Positions 52,643 through 61,098 of a DNA stretch of 64,000 nt are shown here, piece after piece. How positions within the stretch are numbered: position 1 is the stretch's first letter; each line of letters begins with the position of its first letter. A program made the position numbers and the translations under genes. The DNA comes from ZC4RG36 sp964652205 (GTDB lineage: Bacteria; Chloroflexota; Anaerolineae; Aggregatilineales; Phototrophicaceae): assembly GCA_964652205.1 (NCBI GenBank), contig CAZZAO010000007.1, forward strand, positions 13,484 through 77,483, read 5' to 3'. The notes under the pieces were generated by a model, which saw nothing but the letters and a program-made list of their open reading frames with translations, made no database searches and was not told where the DNA came from.

Positions 52643-53833
52643 TTACCACGACTGCGATGCGGCTCGAATCGGCGACTGTGTCGATTTCGGATGGTGCGTG
52701 TAGATCATCCAGTGTTCGTGACGAATCTGCCAGACGGTGGATCGGCAGATCAGTTCCTTGAAGCGCGCGGCCAGCCAGCCCGTGAAGATTCTTTTCTTCG
52801 GCTGGTCATCAGCATCGACGAACTGGATCAGGCCATCACGCCGACCGAGACTGATACAGCGGAAGGAGTAGGCAAAATCGTAGGGGCGATGAGCCTTGCC
52901 GCGCAGGCGCGCCGCCAGATCGTCGGCGGCGTAAGCCCCCATCGGCAGAGCGGTCGCGCAGGCCATGCGGATCGGCGCTTCGACTGCGCCCGTCAAATCG
53001 GCTGCGTCGCCGACGACGGCGATTTCGGGATGCGACACCGAGCGCAGATGCGAATCAACCAGCGCCTGCCCGCCGTCGTTGACCGTCAGGCCAGCCTCGC
53101 GGGCCAGTGATGGCACGGTGAACGGCCCGGCCCACAGGCACAGGTCGAACGTCATTGCGCCGTTGTCTGTCTGAAGCGTATGAGCCGTGACGGATTTTAC
53201 GCGCGTCTGGTCGATGATCTTGATGCCGAGCCGCGCGAACACCTGCCGGACGTGCGCCGCTCCGGCCTCGGATAGCTCGGAGCCGAAACGGTCACAGGTC
53301 ACAAGCGTCACTTTCAGGGTGGGATCGCTTTCGGCCATTTCGGTGGCGCTCTCGATGCCGGTCAGCCCGCCGCCGACGACCACAAGCTGCCCGCTGCGGG
53401 CAGCAACTTCTGGCATCCGGGCGCGAAGCTGCATCGAAGTCGATTCGGCCCCGACGGGCAGAGTGTAATCAGCTACGCCTGCGACGCGCGTCGTATCGGG
53501 CAAGCTGCCGAGCGCGTAAATCAGGTGGTCGTAGTGAATAGCGCGCAGGCCATCGGCGGTCTTGATCGTGACAGCGCGCTCACTGGTCTGAAGGGCGGTC
53601 GCCCAGCCGTGGACGAACGTTACGCCCGTTTTCGCCAGAATGTCACGGAAAGGGTATGCCCGAAGATTCTGATGCGCGACGAGTTGGTGCAGCCGAATGC
53701 GCTCGACGAAGTGATCTGCGCCATTGACGAGCGTGATTGCTACCTGCTGTCCGCGTGTCTGGTAAGCCAATCGGCGCGCGGCCATCAGCCCGCTGTAGCC
53801 ACCGCCGAGAATGACGATCTGTGTCTTTGTCAT
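52643..53833 (-). CDS. NAD(P)/FAD-dependent oxidoreductase, NDH-2-like
   Basis: About 396 residues with two nucleotide-binding motifs: FAD (QIVILGGGYSGLMAARRLAY) and NAD(P) (GQLVVVGGGLTGIESATEMA), plus the second FAD motif EIAVVGDAADLTGAVEAPIR. It resembles type II NADH dehydrogenases and related soluble reductases. The membrane-binding tail of NDH-2 is not obvious. The ATG at 53833 is preceded by GAGGAG. It lies upstream of the ECF41 gene on the same strand, matching the known pairing of ECF41 with oxidoreductases. Confidence 0.88.
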   Translation of the reverse strand: MTKTQIVILGGGYSGLMAARRLAYQTRGQQVAITLVNGADHFVERIRLHQLVAHQNLRAYPFRDILAKTGVTFVHGWATALQTSERAVTIKTADGLRAIHYDHLIYALGSLPDTTRVAGVADYTLPVGAESTSMQLRARMPEVAARSGQLVVVGGGLTGIESATEMAESDPTLKVTLVTCDRFGSELSEAGAAHVRQVFARLGIKIIDQTRVKSVTAHTLQTDNGAMTFDLCLWAGPFTVPSLAREAGLTVNDGGQALVDSHLRSVSHPEIAVVGDAADLTGAVEAPIRMACATALPMGAYAADDLAARLRGKAHRPYDFAYSFRCISLGRRDGLIQFVDADDQPKKRIFTGWLAARFKELICRSTVWQIRHEHWMIYTHHPKSTQSPIRAASQSW

Positions 53834-54007
53834 GAGTGTTCTCCTCTGTTCAGTCATCAACTGACATAAAAGGAGACGATTGGCGCGGGCGGTTTGTGAC
53901 TCTTGCCCGACATTTCACAGCGACCGCTTTGTGCGGATGGTGCTGGAGTGTTTAGAACTTCAGGGTTACAATCGGCCTGTATCGCTGCTTACAAACATGA
54001 GGGTTCA

Positions 54008-55093
54008 ATGCGCACGGATAAGCATAAACGGCTTGTAATCCCCGGCCCGGTCGAAGTCCGGCCAGAGATTCTCGATGCTCAGGCGCAGTGGATGATCGGC
54101 CATCGCTCCACCGCCTTCGCCGAATTGTTCAGTCGCCTGGAAGAGAAGCTCAGGCAGGCTTTCCTGACGAAAAATCGCGTCTTCATTCAGGGGTCGTCGG
54201 GGACGGGCCTGTGGGAAGGCGCATCACGCAACTGCATCCGCGACGACCGGAAAGCGCTGCATCTGGTCGGCGGCGCGTTCAGCGACCGTTGGGCTGAGAT
54301 CAGCAAGGCCAACGGCAAGCAGGTCGATGTCCTCGCGGTTGACTGGGGCAGGGCGCACACGCCAGAGCAGGTCGCCGAAGCGCTCAGGAAGCAGACTTAC
54401 GACGCCGTCTGCATCGTCCACAACGAAACCAGCACCGGCGTGACCAACCCGGTCAGGGAGATCGCCGAAGTCATTCGTCCCTACGAGGATACCCTGATTC
54501 TGGTCGACAGCGTCAGCGGCCTGCTTGGCGCGGAGCTGCGTACCGATGATTGGGGCCTCGACCTGGTGCTGACCTCGTCGCAGAAGGCGTTCGCGCTGCC
54601 GCCCGGCCTGGCCTTCGCCAGCATCAGCGACCGCGTGCTCGAACGCGCCAAACAGATTCCCTATCGCGGCTACTACTTCGACTTCATTGAGATCGACGCC
54701 AGCCTGCAAAAGAACAACACGCCGTCGACGCCGCCGGTTTCGCTGATGTACGCCGCCGACGCGCAGATGGACGACGTGCTGGCCGAGGGGCTGGACAAGC
54801 GCTGGGCGCGTCACCTGCAAATGCGCGATATGTGTACCTCGTGGGCCGAGCAGCGCGCCTTCGGCGTGTTCGCGGAAAAAGGCTACTGGTCGCCGACCGT
54901 GACCGCCGTCGCCAATGGTCGCAGCATCAACGTCGATGACATGGCGAAGTTTATGAGCGGCAAGGGCTTCAGCATGGACAAAGGCTACGGCAGGATCAAG
55001 GGCAAGACCTTCCGTATCGCTCACATGGGCGACATGCAGCCGACCGAGCTTGAAGAAATTCTCGGCGGCCTCGACGAGTTCATCGGCGCGTAA
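54008..55093 (+). CDS. Class V aminotransferase, phosphoserine/alanine-glyoxylate type
   Basis: About 361 residues: PLP-binding Lys in DLVLTSSQKAFALPPGLAFA, Asp in LILVDSVSGLLGAELR, phosphate contact IQGSSGTGLWEGASRN. The N-terminus (LVIPGPVEVRPEIL) is typical of the class. Next to serA it is most likely the phosphoserine aminotransferase of serine synthesis, by analogy with the class V enzymes used in archaea and Thermotoga. Serine-glyoxylate or alanine-glyoxylate use is the alternative. The ATG at 54008 follows GAGGG. Confidence 0.85.
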   Translation: MRTDKHKRLVIPGPVEVRPEILDAQAQWMIGHRSTAFAELFSRLEEKLRQAFLTKNRVFIQGSSGTGLWEGASRNCIRDDRKALHLVGGAFSDRWAEISKANGKQVDVLAVDWGRAHTPEQVAEALRKQTYDAVCIVHNETSTGVTNPVREIAEVIRPYEDTLILVDSVSGLLGAELRTDDWGLDLVLTSSQKAFALPPGLAFASISDRVLERAKQIPYRGYYFDFIEIDASLQKNNTPSTPPVSLMYAADAQMDDVLAEGLDKRWARHLQMRDMCTSWAEQRAFGVFAEKGYWSPTVTAVANGRSINVDDMAKFMSGKGFSMDKGYGRIKGKTFRIAHMGDMQPTELEEILGGLDEFIGA

Positions 55094-55098
55094 ACTCG

Positions 55099-55157
55099 CC
55101 CTCACCCCGGCCTCTGGTGATGGCTCGCCCGCCCTGCCGGTCGAGATGCCGCTGCCC
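55099..55157. repeat. Second-variant dispersed repeat
   Basis: GCCCTCACCCCGGCCTCTGG then CTCGCCCGCCCTGCCGGTCG and AGATGCCGCT. It closely matches 63947-64000. It lies 6 bases after the aminotransferase stop. Confidence 0.65.
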
Positions 55158-55202
55158 GGCACGAGCGCAGTCATAACCACTTCGTCTGCCGGAGGGCGAG
55201 CT

Positions 55203-55231
55203 TTGAAAGCTATTCCGTGGGTGTCTACACT
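55203..55231 (+). promoter_or_regulatory. Possible sigma-70 promoter of serA
   Basis: TTGAAA (55203-55208) and TACACT (55226-55231) are 17 bases apart, about 80 bases before the ATG. The -10 matches 4 of 6 positions. Confidence 0.45.
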
Positions 55232-55309
55232 CGTTTCGGTAGATAATTCCGCACTACAAGACTCCGGCGCGCGACCCGCGCCGGAAACTTTGTCAGGAGC
55301 TTAACGACC

Positions 55310-56284
55310 ATGACCTTTCACGTTCTGATCCCCGATAACGTCCACCCGTCTGCGCTTGAAGTTTTCAAGGGCGCGCCGAACATCCGCGTGACTGCGCCCG
55401 GCCAGATGACGCGCGCCGAGACGCTGGCGGCGCTGGCCGACGCCGATGCGCTCATTATCCGCAGCGCGACGAAAGCGGACGCCGAACTGATCGCCGCCGC
55501 GCCGAAACTCAAACTGATCGCCCGCGCCGGTGTCGGCGTCGATAATGTTGATCTGGCGGCGGCTACACCGCGCGGGATCGTCGTCATGAACACGCCCGCT
55601 GGCAACACCATCGCCACGGCGGAACATGCCTTCGCCCTGATGCTGACGCTGGCCCGGCACATCCCCGACGCCGAAATTTCGATGCGCGCGGGCAAGTGGG
55701 ATCGCAAGTCGTTCATGGGAACTGAGCTGCGCGGCAAGACGCTCGGCGTGGTCGGTTTTGGTCGCATCGGTCGCGCTGTCGCCAAACGCGCGCAGGCGTT
55801 CGAGATGACCGTCATTACCTGTGATCCTTACGTGCCGACGACCGTTGCCGATCAGACCGGCGTCCGGCTGGTGACGCTGGAAGAACTGTTCCGAGAAGCC
55901 GACTTCATCACTCTGCACAGCGTCATCACCGCCGAAACCAGCGGCCTGATTAACCGCGACAGCCTCGCCATGATGAAAAAGGGCGTGCGGATTATTAACG
56001 CCGCTCGTGGCGCGCTGATTATCGAAGCTGATCTGGCCGAGGCGATCAAGAGTGGACACGTCGCGGGCGCGGCGCTCGACGTTTACGCCAGCGAGCCGCC
56101 GTCGCCTGATAATCCGCTCGTCGGCCTGCCGGGGGTCGTCCACACTCCGCATCTCGCCGCCAGCACCGATGAGGCGCAGGTGGCGGTTGCCGTCGAGGCC
56201 GCCGAACTGGTTGTCGCCGCGCTGACTCGCAACGAGTACAACAACGTCGTCAATCCCGAAGCGCTGGAAATCAACAAACACTAG
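55310..56284 (+). CDS. serA: D-3-phosphoglycerate dehydrogenase (SerA-type, short form)
   Basis: The 324-residue D-2-hydroxyacid dehydrogenase has the NAD motif LGVVGFGRIGRAVAKRAQAF, the substrate Arg in RIINAARGALIIEADLAEAI, Glu in VYASEPPSPDNPL and His in VVHTPHLAASTDEAQ. There is no ACT domain, so serine feedback by that route is absent. Beside the aminotransferase it should start serine synthesis. AGGAG precedes the ATG. Confidence 0.9.
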   Translation: MTFHVLIPDNVHPSALEVFKGAPNIRVTAPGQMTRAETLAALADADALIIRSATKADAELIAAAPKLKLIARAGVGVDNVDLAAATPRGIVVMNTPAGNTIATAEHAFALMLTLARHIPDAEISMRAGKWDRKSFMGTELRGKTLGVVGFGRIGRAVAKRAQAFEMTVITCDPYVPTTVADQTGVRLVTLEELFREADFITLHSVITAETSGLINRDSLAMMKKGVRIINAARGALIIEADLAEAIKSGHVAGAALDVYASEPPSPDNPLVGLPGVVHTPHLAASTDEAQVAVAVEAAELVVAALTRNEYNNVVNPEALEINKH

Positions 56285-56304
56285 AGCCGAGAGCCGAGAA
56301 AAAG
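56283..56304. repeat. Heptamer repeat (AGAGCCG x2, then AGAAAAAG)
   Basis: Two perfect heptamers follow the serA stop directly, then the A-rich tail seen in other arrays. They belong to the AGRRCYG family. Confidence 0.55.
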
Positions 56305-56338
56305 AAAAGCGTTTAAGGCCACCTGTCAGGTTCCTGAG

Positions 56339-56383
56339 ATAGAAAGCCGCCGATACATAACTGTGTCGGCGGCTTTCTATTTT
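56339..56383 (+). terminator. Rho-independent terminator of serA
   Basis: An 18-base stem (ATAGAAAGCCGCCGATAC and its complement with one G-T pair) around a 6-base loop is followed by TTTT. Confidence 0.85.
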
Positions 56384-56512
56384 GATTAGCGTCGCCAGCG
56401 GCTTAAAGCCACTGGCGTCGAAGGAAAACTGGCTGAACGTCGGCTGAAGCCGAGCTGGGACAGTTACAACGGCGAAAGTTGACGCTTGCTCAATAGTCTG
56501 TCAGCCTCGTCT

Positions 56513-56554
56513 CGGTTCTCGGTTCTCGGTTCTCGGTTCTCGGTTCTCGGTTCT
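56513..56554. repeat. Six tandem CGGTTCT heptamers
   Basis: Six perfect copies (AGAACCG on the other strand) lie 12 bases beyond the priA stop, in the intergenic gap to serA. The copy number is likely to vary between strains. Confidence 0.85.
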
Positions 56555-56566
56555 CATCACTATTCC

Positions 56567-59500
56567 CTACAGCACGTCCATCGGATCGACGTCGATGAAC
56601 CAGCCTTTGGGAATTTCGACGTTGACCAGCGCGGCGGTCGGGTTCGGCCCGCGCAGCAGCAGATGCCAGCGGTAGAAGCGGTTGACCTTCTGGAAGAAGC
56701 ACGGCGCAGGGCCGATTAGCTCGGTCCCGGTCAGCCGAAGCTGGTCGATGCGCTCGCGTAAAAATTCGGCGGCGCGTTCGGCTTCAGCCCGCGCTCTCGG
56801 CTCGCTGTCAGAGCGGAAAATCACGCGCACCAACCGCCGGAAGGGCGGATAGCCGATCTCGCGGCGGTAGGCGATCTCACGAGCATAAAAGGCGGCGTAA
56901 TCGTGGCGCGAGGCCGCGTCGATAGCGTAATGCTCCGGCTGATAGGTTTGCAGCACGACCTGTCCGCCGCGCAGCCCACGCCCGGCGCGCCCCGCCACCT
57001 GAGTCAGCAGTTGGAATGTTCGCTCTCCGGCGCGGAAGTCAGGCAGAGCGACGCCCATATCGGCGCTGACGACGCCGACCAGCGTGACCATCGGCAGGTC
57101 GAGTCCTTTGGCGACCATCTGCGTGCCGATCAGGATGTCGGCGCGGCGGTCGATGAAGCGCTGCATGATCGCGGCGTGCGCGTCAGGCGAGGCGGCGGTG
57201 TCGGCGTCCCAGCGGACAATACGGGCTTTCGGATACATGATCTGGAGCGCCTGCTCAACCTGCTGCGTCCCCGCGCCGAAAAACTTGATGCGCGTCGAGT
57301 GGCAGCGCGGGCAGACGCGCGGTTCGGGCGCTTCGTAGCCGCAGCGATGGCAGCGCAGCGCCTGTCCGTGGCGGTGATAGGTCAGCGGCGACTCGCAGCG
57401 CGGGCAGGACTCGACGTAGCCGCAGTCGCGGCAGAAAACGTAGGTCGCATGGCCGCGCCGGTTGATGAACAGAATCGCCTGTTCGCGTCGGTCGAGCGTT
57501 TCGTTGAGGGCGGACTGCAATTTGCGGCTGAAGATGCTGGTGTTGCCCGACTTCAACTCGCGGCGCATATCGACGATCTGTACCGGCGGCAGCTCGATCA
57601 TCGGCGCGTCGTCGTCGCTGTCGCGGATGGCCTGTTCCTGCGCGCGCGCGCGATGCCCCATGACGCGGTTAGGCATTTCCAGCAGTTGAATTTCGCCCTG
57701 TTTGGCCCGGTACATCACTTCGACGTCGGGCGTGGCGCTGCCGACGATCAGCACGCCGTGGTTGCGGCGCATCATTTCCTCGGCGACCTGCCGGGTGTGA
57801 TAGTACGGCGGCGGCAGGCCGATGCCGGACTCCGACTGCTTATAGCTGTGGTCATGCTCCTCGTCGATGACGATCAGGCCGACGTCGGGCAGCGGCGTGA
57901 ACAGCGCCGAGCGCGCGCCGACGATCACCTGCACCTGACCGTCGCGGGCGCGCCGCCAGGTGTCGAAGCGCTCGCCGATGCTCAGGCCGCTGTGGACGAT
58001 GGCGACTCGCCGTCCGAAGCGCGCCGCCACCCGCCGGACGGTCTGGGTAGTCAGCGCGATTTCCGGCACGAGGAAGATCGCGTCCCGCCCGTGGCCGAGC
58101 GTCCGCTCGATGGCGCGCAGGTAAATTTCGGTCTTGCCGCTGCCCGTCACGCCGTGGAGCAGGAAGATCGTATTACGAGCGGGGGCTTTGACCTCACCCC
58201 CCGACCCCCTCTCCGCAAGCAGAGAGGGGGAGGCTGAGGTAGTTTGCGCCGTTGTTGGGGCTTTGACCTCACCCCCCGACCCCCTCTCCGCAAGCAGAGA
58301 GGGGGAGTCAGGAGACATGCTCGCCTTGATTTGGGCGATTACCTCGTCAAGGGAGCTAAAGATAATCGAATTGGGGAAACGTAAAACGCGCAGACCTAGC
58401 GCTTCGAGAAACGCCTGACGTGCAGCATCTTCATCAGGGGTGTAATCGTGAATTTCCCCGTCGACTTCAATCACCAATTTTAATTCAGCACAGTAAAAAT
58501 CGACGATGAAGCGATCAATTGGGTGCTGACGTCTGAAGGAATAACCCCTGGCGCGGAACTGCCTTAAGGAACCCCAGAGCGCATTTTCAGCGGGTGTCGG
58601 CTCTCGGCGCATTTGTCGGGCAAGCGGCTTTATTTTCTCCCAAACTTTTTTTGACGTGCGCCATTTGCCACCATCAATAGGGGTTAACTCACCCTCTCGG
58701 ACGAGTGGCTGGCCGAAACTATCGACAGCCACCGCCTCGATTTGCTCCCCCTCTCTGCTTGCGGAGAGGGGGCCGGGGGGTGAGGTCGGCGCAAACGGGG
58801 ACGTCGCCTTCGCCTGCTCGTCAATCGCCAGCGAGAGCGCCAGCCACGCCCCGCGCTGCTCCGGCGTCAGCGATGGCGGCGTGGCCGCGACGTAGCCGCG
58901 ATCCGCCAGCGAGTCGCGCCAGGCCGATTTCTCGCCGAGCACGACCAGCCCTTCGGCGTCCAGCCGCTTGAGGTCGGCGGCGCTGACATTGGCCTGATCG
59001 CAGACTGCGCTGACATCGACCGGCCCATCGGCGGCGGCCAGCAGCGACAGAATCCGTTTTGGCTTCGCCACCTTGCGAAATTCGAGCAGTCGCTCGCCGA
59101 CCGTTGACGCCGCAATTGTCAGCGAAACCGTGCCGTCCTCGGCCACAGCGACCAGCCCAAGCGCGGCCAGTCGGTCAATCGTGGGCCGATTCTTGCTCGT
59201 CGCCAGATACTCGCCATTGAACTGCGCGATCAGCTCCAGCACGTCCGCCGAGCGCGACGGTCGGGCGAGATTCCGCAGCGCGCCGTCGATGCCCTGCGCG
59301 GTGATGGCGAGCGAGGCAGTCTGGAAGGTTTGCGCCCGGACTCTGGGCGGCGTCAGGATGCGCTCGCGTTCGAGGACGTTGGCCTTGACCAGCGCCTCAA
59401 CGGCGGCCTTCCACGGCTTGCCGGGCAGAGCCACGCTCATCTGCTGGCCGCGCAGCGGGCCGCGCCGCCTGAGCAGGGCGATCACCGCCGCTTCCACGTC

Positions 59501-59863
59501 ATCAATGCCATTGCTTTCCGGGTCAGTCAGCGTAATCAGCACATCGCGCTCGCCGGTCAGGCCGGGCGGCAGCAGCAGCCACAGACAGAGGCCAATCGGC
59601 GATAGATAGGTTGCGCTGATCCATTGGCCCAGCGAAATCTGCGCGGGCGTCAGCGCGGGACGTGGATCGAGCCGCGCCTGAATCAGCTTGGTTTGCGGGA
59701 CGCTGGTTTCGGCCTTCAGCTCGACGACGATCCCGTGCTGCAAGCCCGGCCCGAACGGAACCTGCACCAGATGCCCCGGCTGAAGCCGCCTTTCCAGATC
59801 GGGCGGAACACGGTAATCGTACAGGCTGTCGACCGGCGCGTTGATGGCGACTTGTGCGTACAT
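56567..59863 (-). CDS. priA: Primosomal helicase PriA with an in-frame DUF559 nuclease-like insertion
   Basis: The 1098-residue product is about 200 longer than expected. PriA parts: N-terminal DNA-binding domain (YAQVAINAPVDSLYDYRVPP), SLTPEQRGAWLALSLAI at about 333, Walker A GVTGSGKTEIYL at about 571, IVIDEEHDHSYKQ at about 664, eight zinc-binding Cys from FCRDCGYVESCPRC (about 810-860), and helicase motif QVAGRAGRGLRGG. Residues about 357-558 are foreign: a repeat peptide (SPPGPLSASREGE), a DUF559 domain, and two copies of SPSLLAERGSGGEVKAP. The frame is open throughout, so the fusion could be made. PriA restarts stalled replication forks. The insertion lies just before the ATP-binding loop, on a surface that may tolerate it. 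Confidence 0.93.
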   Translation of the reverse strand: MYAQVAINAPVDSLYDYRVPPDLERRLQPGHLVQVPFGPGLQHGIVVELKAETSVPQTKLIQARLDPRPALTPAQISLGQWISATYLSPIGLCLWLLLPPGLTGERDVLITLTDPESNGIDDVEAAVIALLRRRGPLRGQQMSVALPGKPWKAAVEALVKANVLERERILTPPRVRAQTFQTASLAITAQGIDGALRNLARPSRSADVLELIAQFNGEYLATSKNRPTIDRLAALGLVAVAEDGTVSLTIAASTVGERLLEFRKVAKPKRILSLLAAADGPVDVSAVCDQANVSAADLKRLDAEGLVVLGEKSAWRDSLADRGYVAATPPSLTPEQRGAWLALSLAIDEQAKATSPFAPTSPPGPLSASREGEQIEAVAVDSFGQPLVREGELTPIDGGKWRTSKKVWEKIKPLARQMRREPTPAENALWGSLRQFRARGYSFRRQHPIDRFIVDFYCAELKLVIEVDGEIHDYTPDEDAARQAFLEALGLRVLRFPNSIIFSSLDEVIAQIKASMSPDSPSLLAERGSGGEVKAPTTAQTTSASPSLLAERGSGGEVKAPARNTIFLLHGVTGSGKTEIYLRAIERTLGHGRDAIFLVPEIALTTQTVRRVAARFGRRVAIVHSGLSIGERFDTWRRARDGQVQVIVGARSALFTPLPDVGLIVIDEEHDHSYKQSESGIGLPPPYYHTRQVAEEMMRRNHGVLIVGSATPDVEVMYRAKQGEIQLLEMPNRVMGHRARAQEQAIRDSDDDAPMIELPPVQIVDMRRELKSGNTSIFSRKLQSALNETLDRREQAILFINRRGHATYVFCRDCGYVESCPRCESPLTYHRHGQALRCHRCGYEAPEPRVCPRCHSTRIKFFGAGTQQVEQALQIMYPKARIVRWDADTAASPDAHAAIMQRFIDRRADILIGTQMVAKGLDLPMVTLVGVVSADMGVALPDFRAGERTFQLLTQVAGRAGRGLRGGQVVLQTYQPEHYAIDAASRHDYAAFYAREIAYRREIGYPPFRRLVRVIFRSDSEPRARAEAERAAEFLRERIDQLRLTGTELIGPAPCFFQKVNRFYRWHLLLRGPNPTAALVNVEIPKGWFIDVDPMDVL
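58182..58232. repeat. GC-rich palindromic repeat inside priA, copy A
   Basis: 51 bases, identical to copy B (58257-58307). It contains CTCACCCCCCGACCCCCTCT, CGCAAGC and AGAGAGGGGGAG. Read as protein on the minus strand it gives SPSLLAERGSGGEVKAP. Confidence 0.9.
58257..58307. repeat. GC-rich palindromic repeat inside priA, copy B
   Basis: 51 bases identical to copy A and 75 bases from it (25 codons), so the duplication keeps frame. Confidence 0.9.
58308..58744 (-). other. DUF559 nuclease-like domain embedded in priA
   Basis: The encoded segment reads WRTSKKVWEKIKPLARQMRR, EPTPAENALWGSLRQFRARG, FRRQHPIDRFIVDFYCAELK and LVIEVDGEIHDYTPDEDAAR, then LEALGLRVLRFPNSIIF. This is the whole stand-alone DUF559 form, a relative of very-short-patch-repair endonucleases. 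The candidate active site (Asp in VDFYC, Glu and Asp in IEVDGEIH) is intact. It uses the priA frame and has no stop of its own. Confidence 0.88.
58745..58787. repeat. GC-rich palindromic repeat inside priA, copy C (inverted)
   Basis: 43 bases match the reverse complement of copies A and B with one mismatch. It bounds the other side of the DUF559 segment. The flank GGCGCAAAC is also the reverse of TTTGCGCC in the A-B spacer. Confidence 0.88.
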
Positions 59864-59887
59864 GGTCTTTATTTTAGCACAAATGTG

Positions 59888-60970
59888 CTACTCTGTCGAT
59901 TCGGGCAGCGGCGGCGGTACGCTGATATAGCTCAGGCAGAGGCCAGCGATGCCGCTGAGAAAGGTCACGCCAGCCCACATGTGGACGTCCCAGAACAGGC
60001 CGGTCGTGGCGACCAGCCCCGCCAGCGCGCCGCCGAACACGAGGATCGGCAGAAGGAAGGCGAACACCCGCAGCGCGCCGCGCCGCTGCGCCGAAGGCCG
60101 CAGCCAGGCCAGCAGCCCATCGCCGATCAGCGCGGCAACCGGCGTCACCGCGAACATGATGATATAGCGCTCATTTTCGGGCAGATAGAGACAGGTCATC
60201 AGCAGCGCGTTGCCGAACACCAGCAGGGTCACGCTGCCGAACGGCAGTTTCCAGCGCCGGAGCAGGAAGAGCAGCGAGCCGACGATCAATGCAGCGGGGA
60301 AAAGGACGAAGGCGATCCCGGTCACATCGTAGACAAACTCGAAACCGAACGGCTCGTAAGTCAGATAGCTGCCGAAGGTGAACAGATTGGCGTAGGCGGT
60401 AAAAAAGGTGAAGATCGACAGCGCGACTCCCATCGACATCAGCGCCGGGAGCAGGCCGTGCCAGCCCGCAGGCGTCTCGGCATTCGGGCGTGACCAGGCC
60501 GCGCGCAGCGGGCCGAAGACGATCAAGACTCCTGCCGTGGCGAGCAGCAGATGCGGTGGACTGAGCAGAGCGCTGATCGAGTCTTCGACGCCGAAGAGCG
60601 TATGCCAGGCGAAATCGACGCCGCCTGCTGCGAAGAAGGCGACGACGCCGACCAGCGAGAGCAGGTAGCCGCGCGGCAGCGCCTTGCTCCAGACGTGGCC
60701 GCGCCCGACGCTGCGGTATTGAGTGACGATCAGGATCACGCCGACGACCGCCATGCTGGCGTAAAGCAGGAAGTGCCATGGCGTGAAGAACGTCTCATCT
60801 GCGCCGTTGTGGTTGTGCGCCCAGCCATCGACGTACAGGCCGATAATCATGGTCAGGCAGAAAAAGGCGATGGTGAAATCAAAGCGCAGGCCGCCGCGCG
60901 GATAATCGGTGATTTTGCCGTCCGCTCGTGTTGTGGGGACGGCTGGCAGCGGATGTTCTGCCGTGGTCAT
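59888..60970 (-). CDS. Polytopic membrane protein of unknown function
   Basis: About 360 residues with nine or ten hydrophobic segments and several His residues near membrane ends (DGWAHNHNGADETFFTPWHF, GGVDFAWHTLFGVEDSISAL, LLSPPHLLLATAGV). This pattern suggests metal or haem contact or a sensor role, but no family is assigned. I chose the ATG at 60970 with GAGGAT upstream. The longer frame to 61150 overlaps the kinase gene. It lies between priA and a hybrid kinase on the same strand. Confidence 0.7.
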   Translation of the reverse strand: MTTAEHPLPAVPTTRADGKITDYPRGGLRFDFTIAFFCLTMIIGLYVDGWAHNHNGADETFFTPWHFLLYASMAVVGVILIVTQYRSVGRGHVWSKALPRGYLLSLVGVVAFFAAGGVDFAWHTLFGVEDSISALLSPPHLLLATAGVLIVFGPLRAAWSRPNAETPAGWHGLLPALMSMGVALSIFTFFTAYANLFTFGSYLTYEPFGFEFVYDVTGIAFVLFPAALIVGSLLFLLRRWKLPFGSVTLLVFGNALLMTCLYLPENERYIIMFAVTPVAALIGDGLLAWLRPSAQRRGALRVFAFLLPILVFGGALAGLVATTGLFWDVHMWAGVTFLSGIAGLCLSYISVPPPLPESTE

Positions 60971-61098
60971 GGGGAAACGATCCTCTGAGGTGTCGATGCG
61001 CTGATTATACGAGCTTCGCCGTCCGAAGTCGCGGGCTGAGATTCGGCAAACAAAAAGCGCGTTCGTGGCTGATCGCGCTTTTGGCGTGGAGAGGGAGC

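Larger units (their letters stand above)
58182..58787 (-). mobile_element. Putative DUF559-repeat mobile unit inserted in priA
   Basis: The unit is about 606 bases (202 codons) and keeps frame. On the minus strand it runs: repeat copy C, DUF559 gene, repeat copies B and A in inverted orientation to C. Ends made of the same palindromic repeat resemble a composite unit. Relatives of the repeat are dispersed in this window. Mobility is inferred; no target-site duplication could be recognised. Confidence 0.6.

Noticed and set aside
53903..54007. Longer N-terminus of the aminotransferase
   Set aside because: The added residues do not fit the family, and GAGGG stands before the ATG at 54008.
58182..58307. 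Short CRISPR array
   Set aside because: Only two repeats of 51 bases with one 24-base spacer, in a coding frame, with no cas genes nearby.
58182..58787. Intein in PriA
   Set aside because: The insert lacks the splice-junction residues (Cys/Ser start, His-Asn end) and any Hint-type motifs; it carries repeats and a DUF559 domain.
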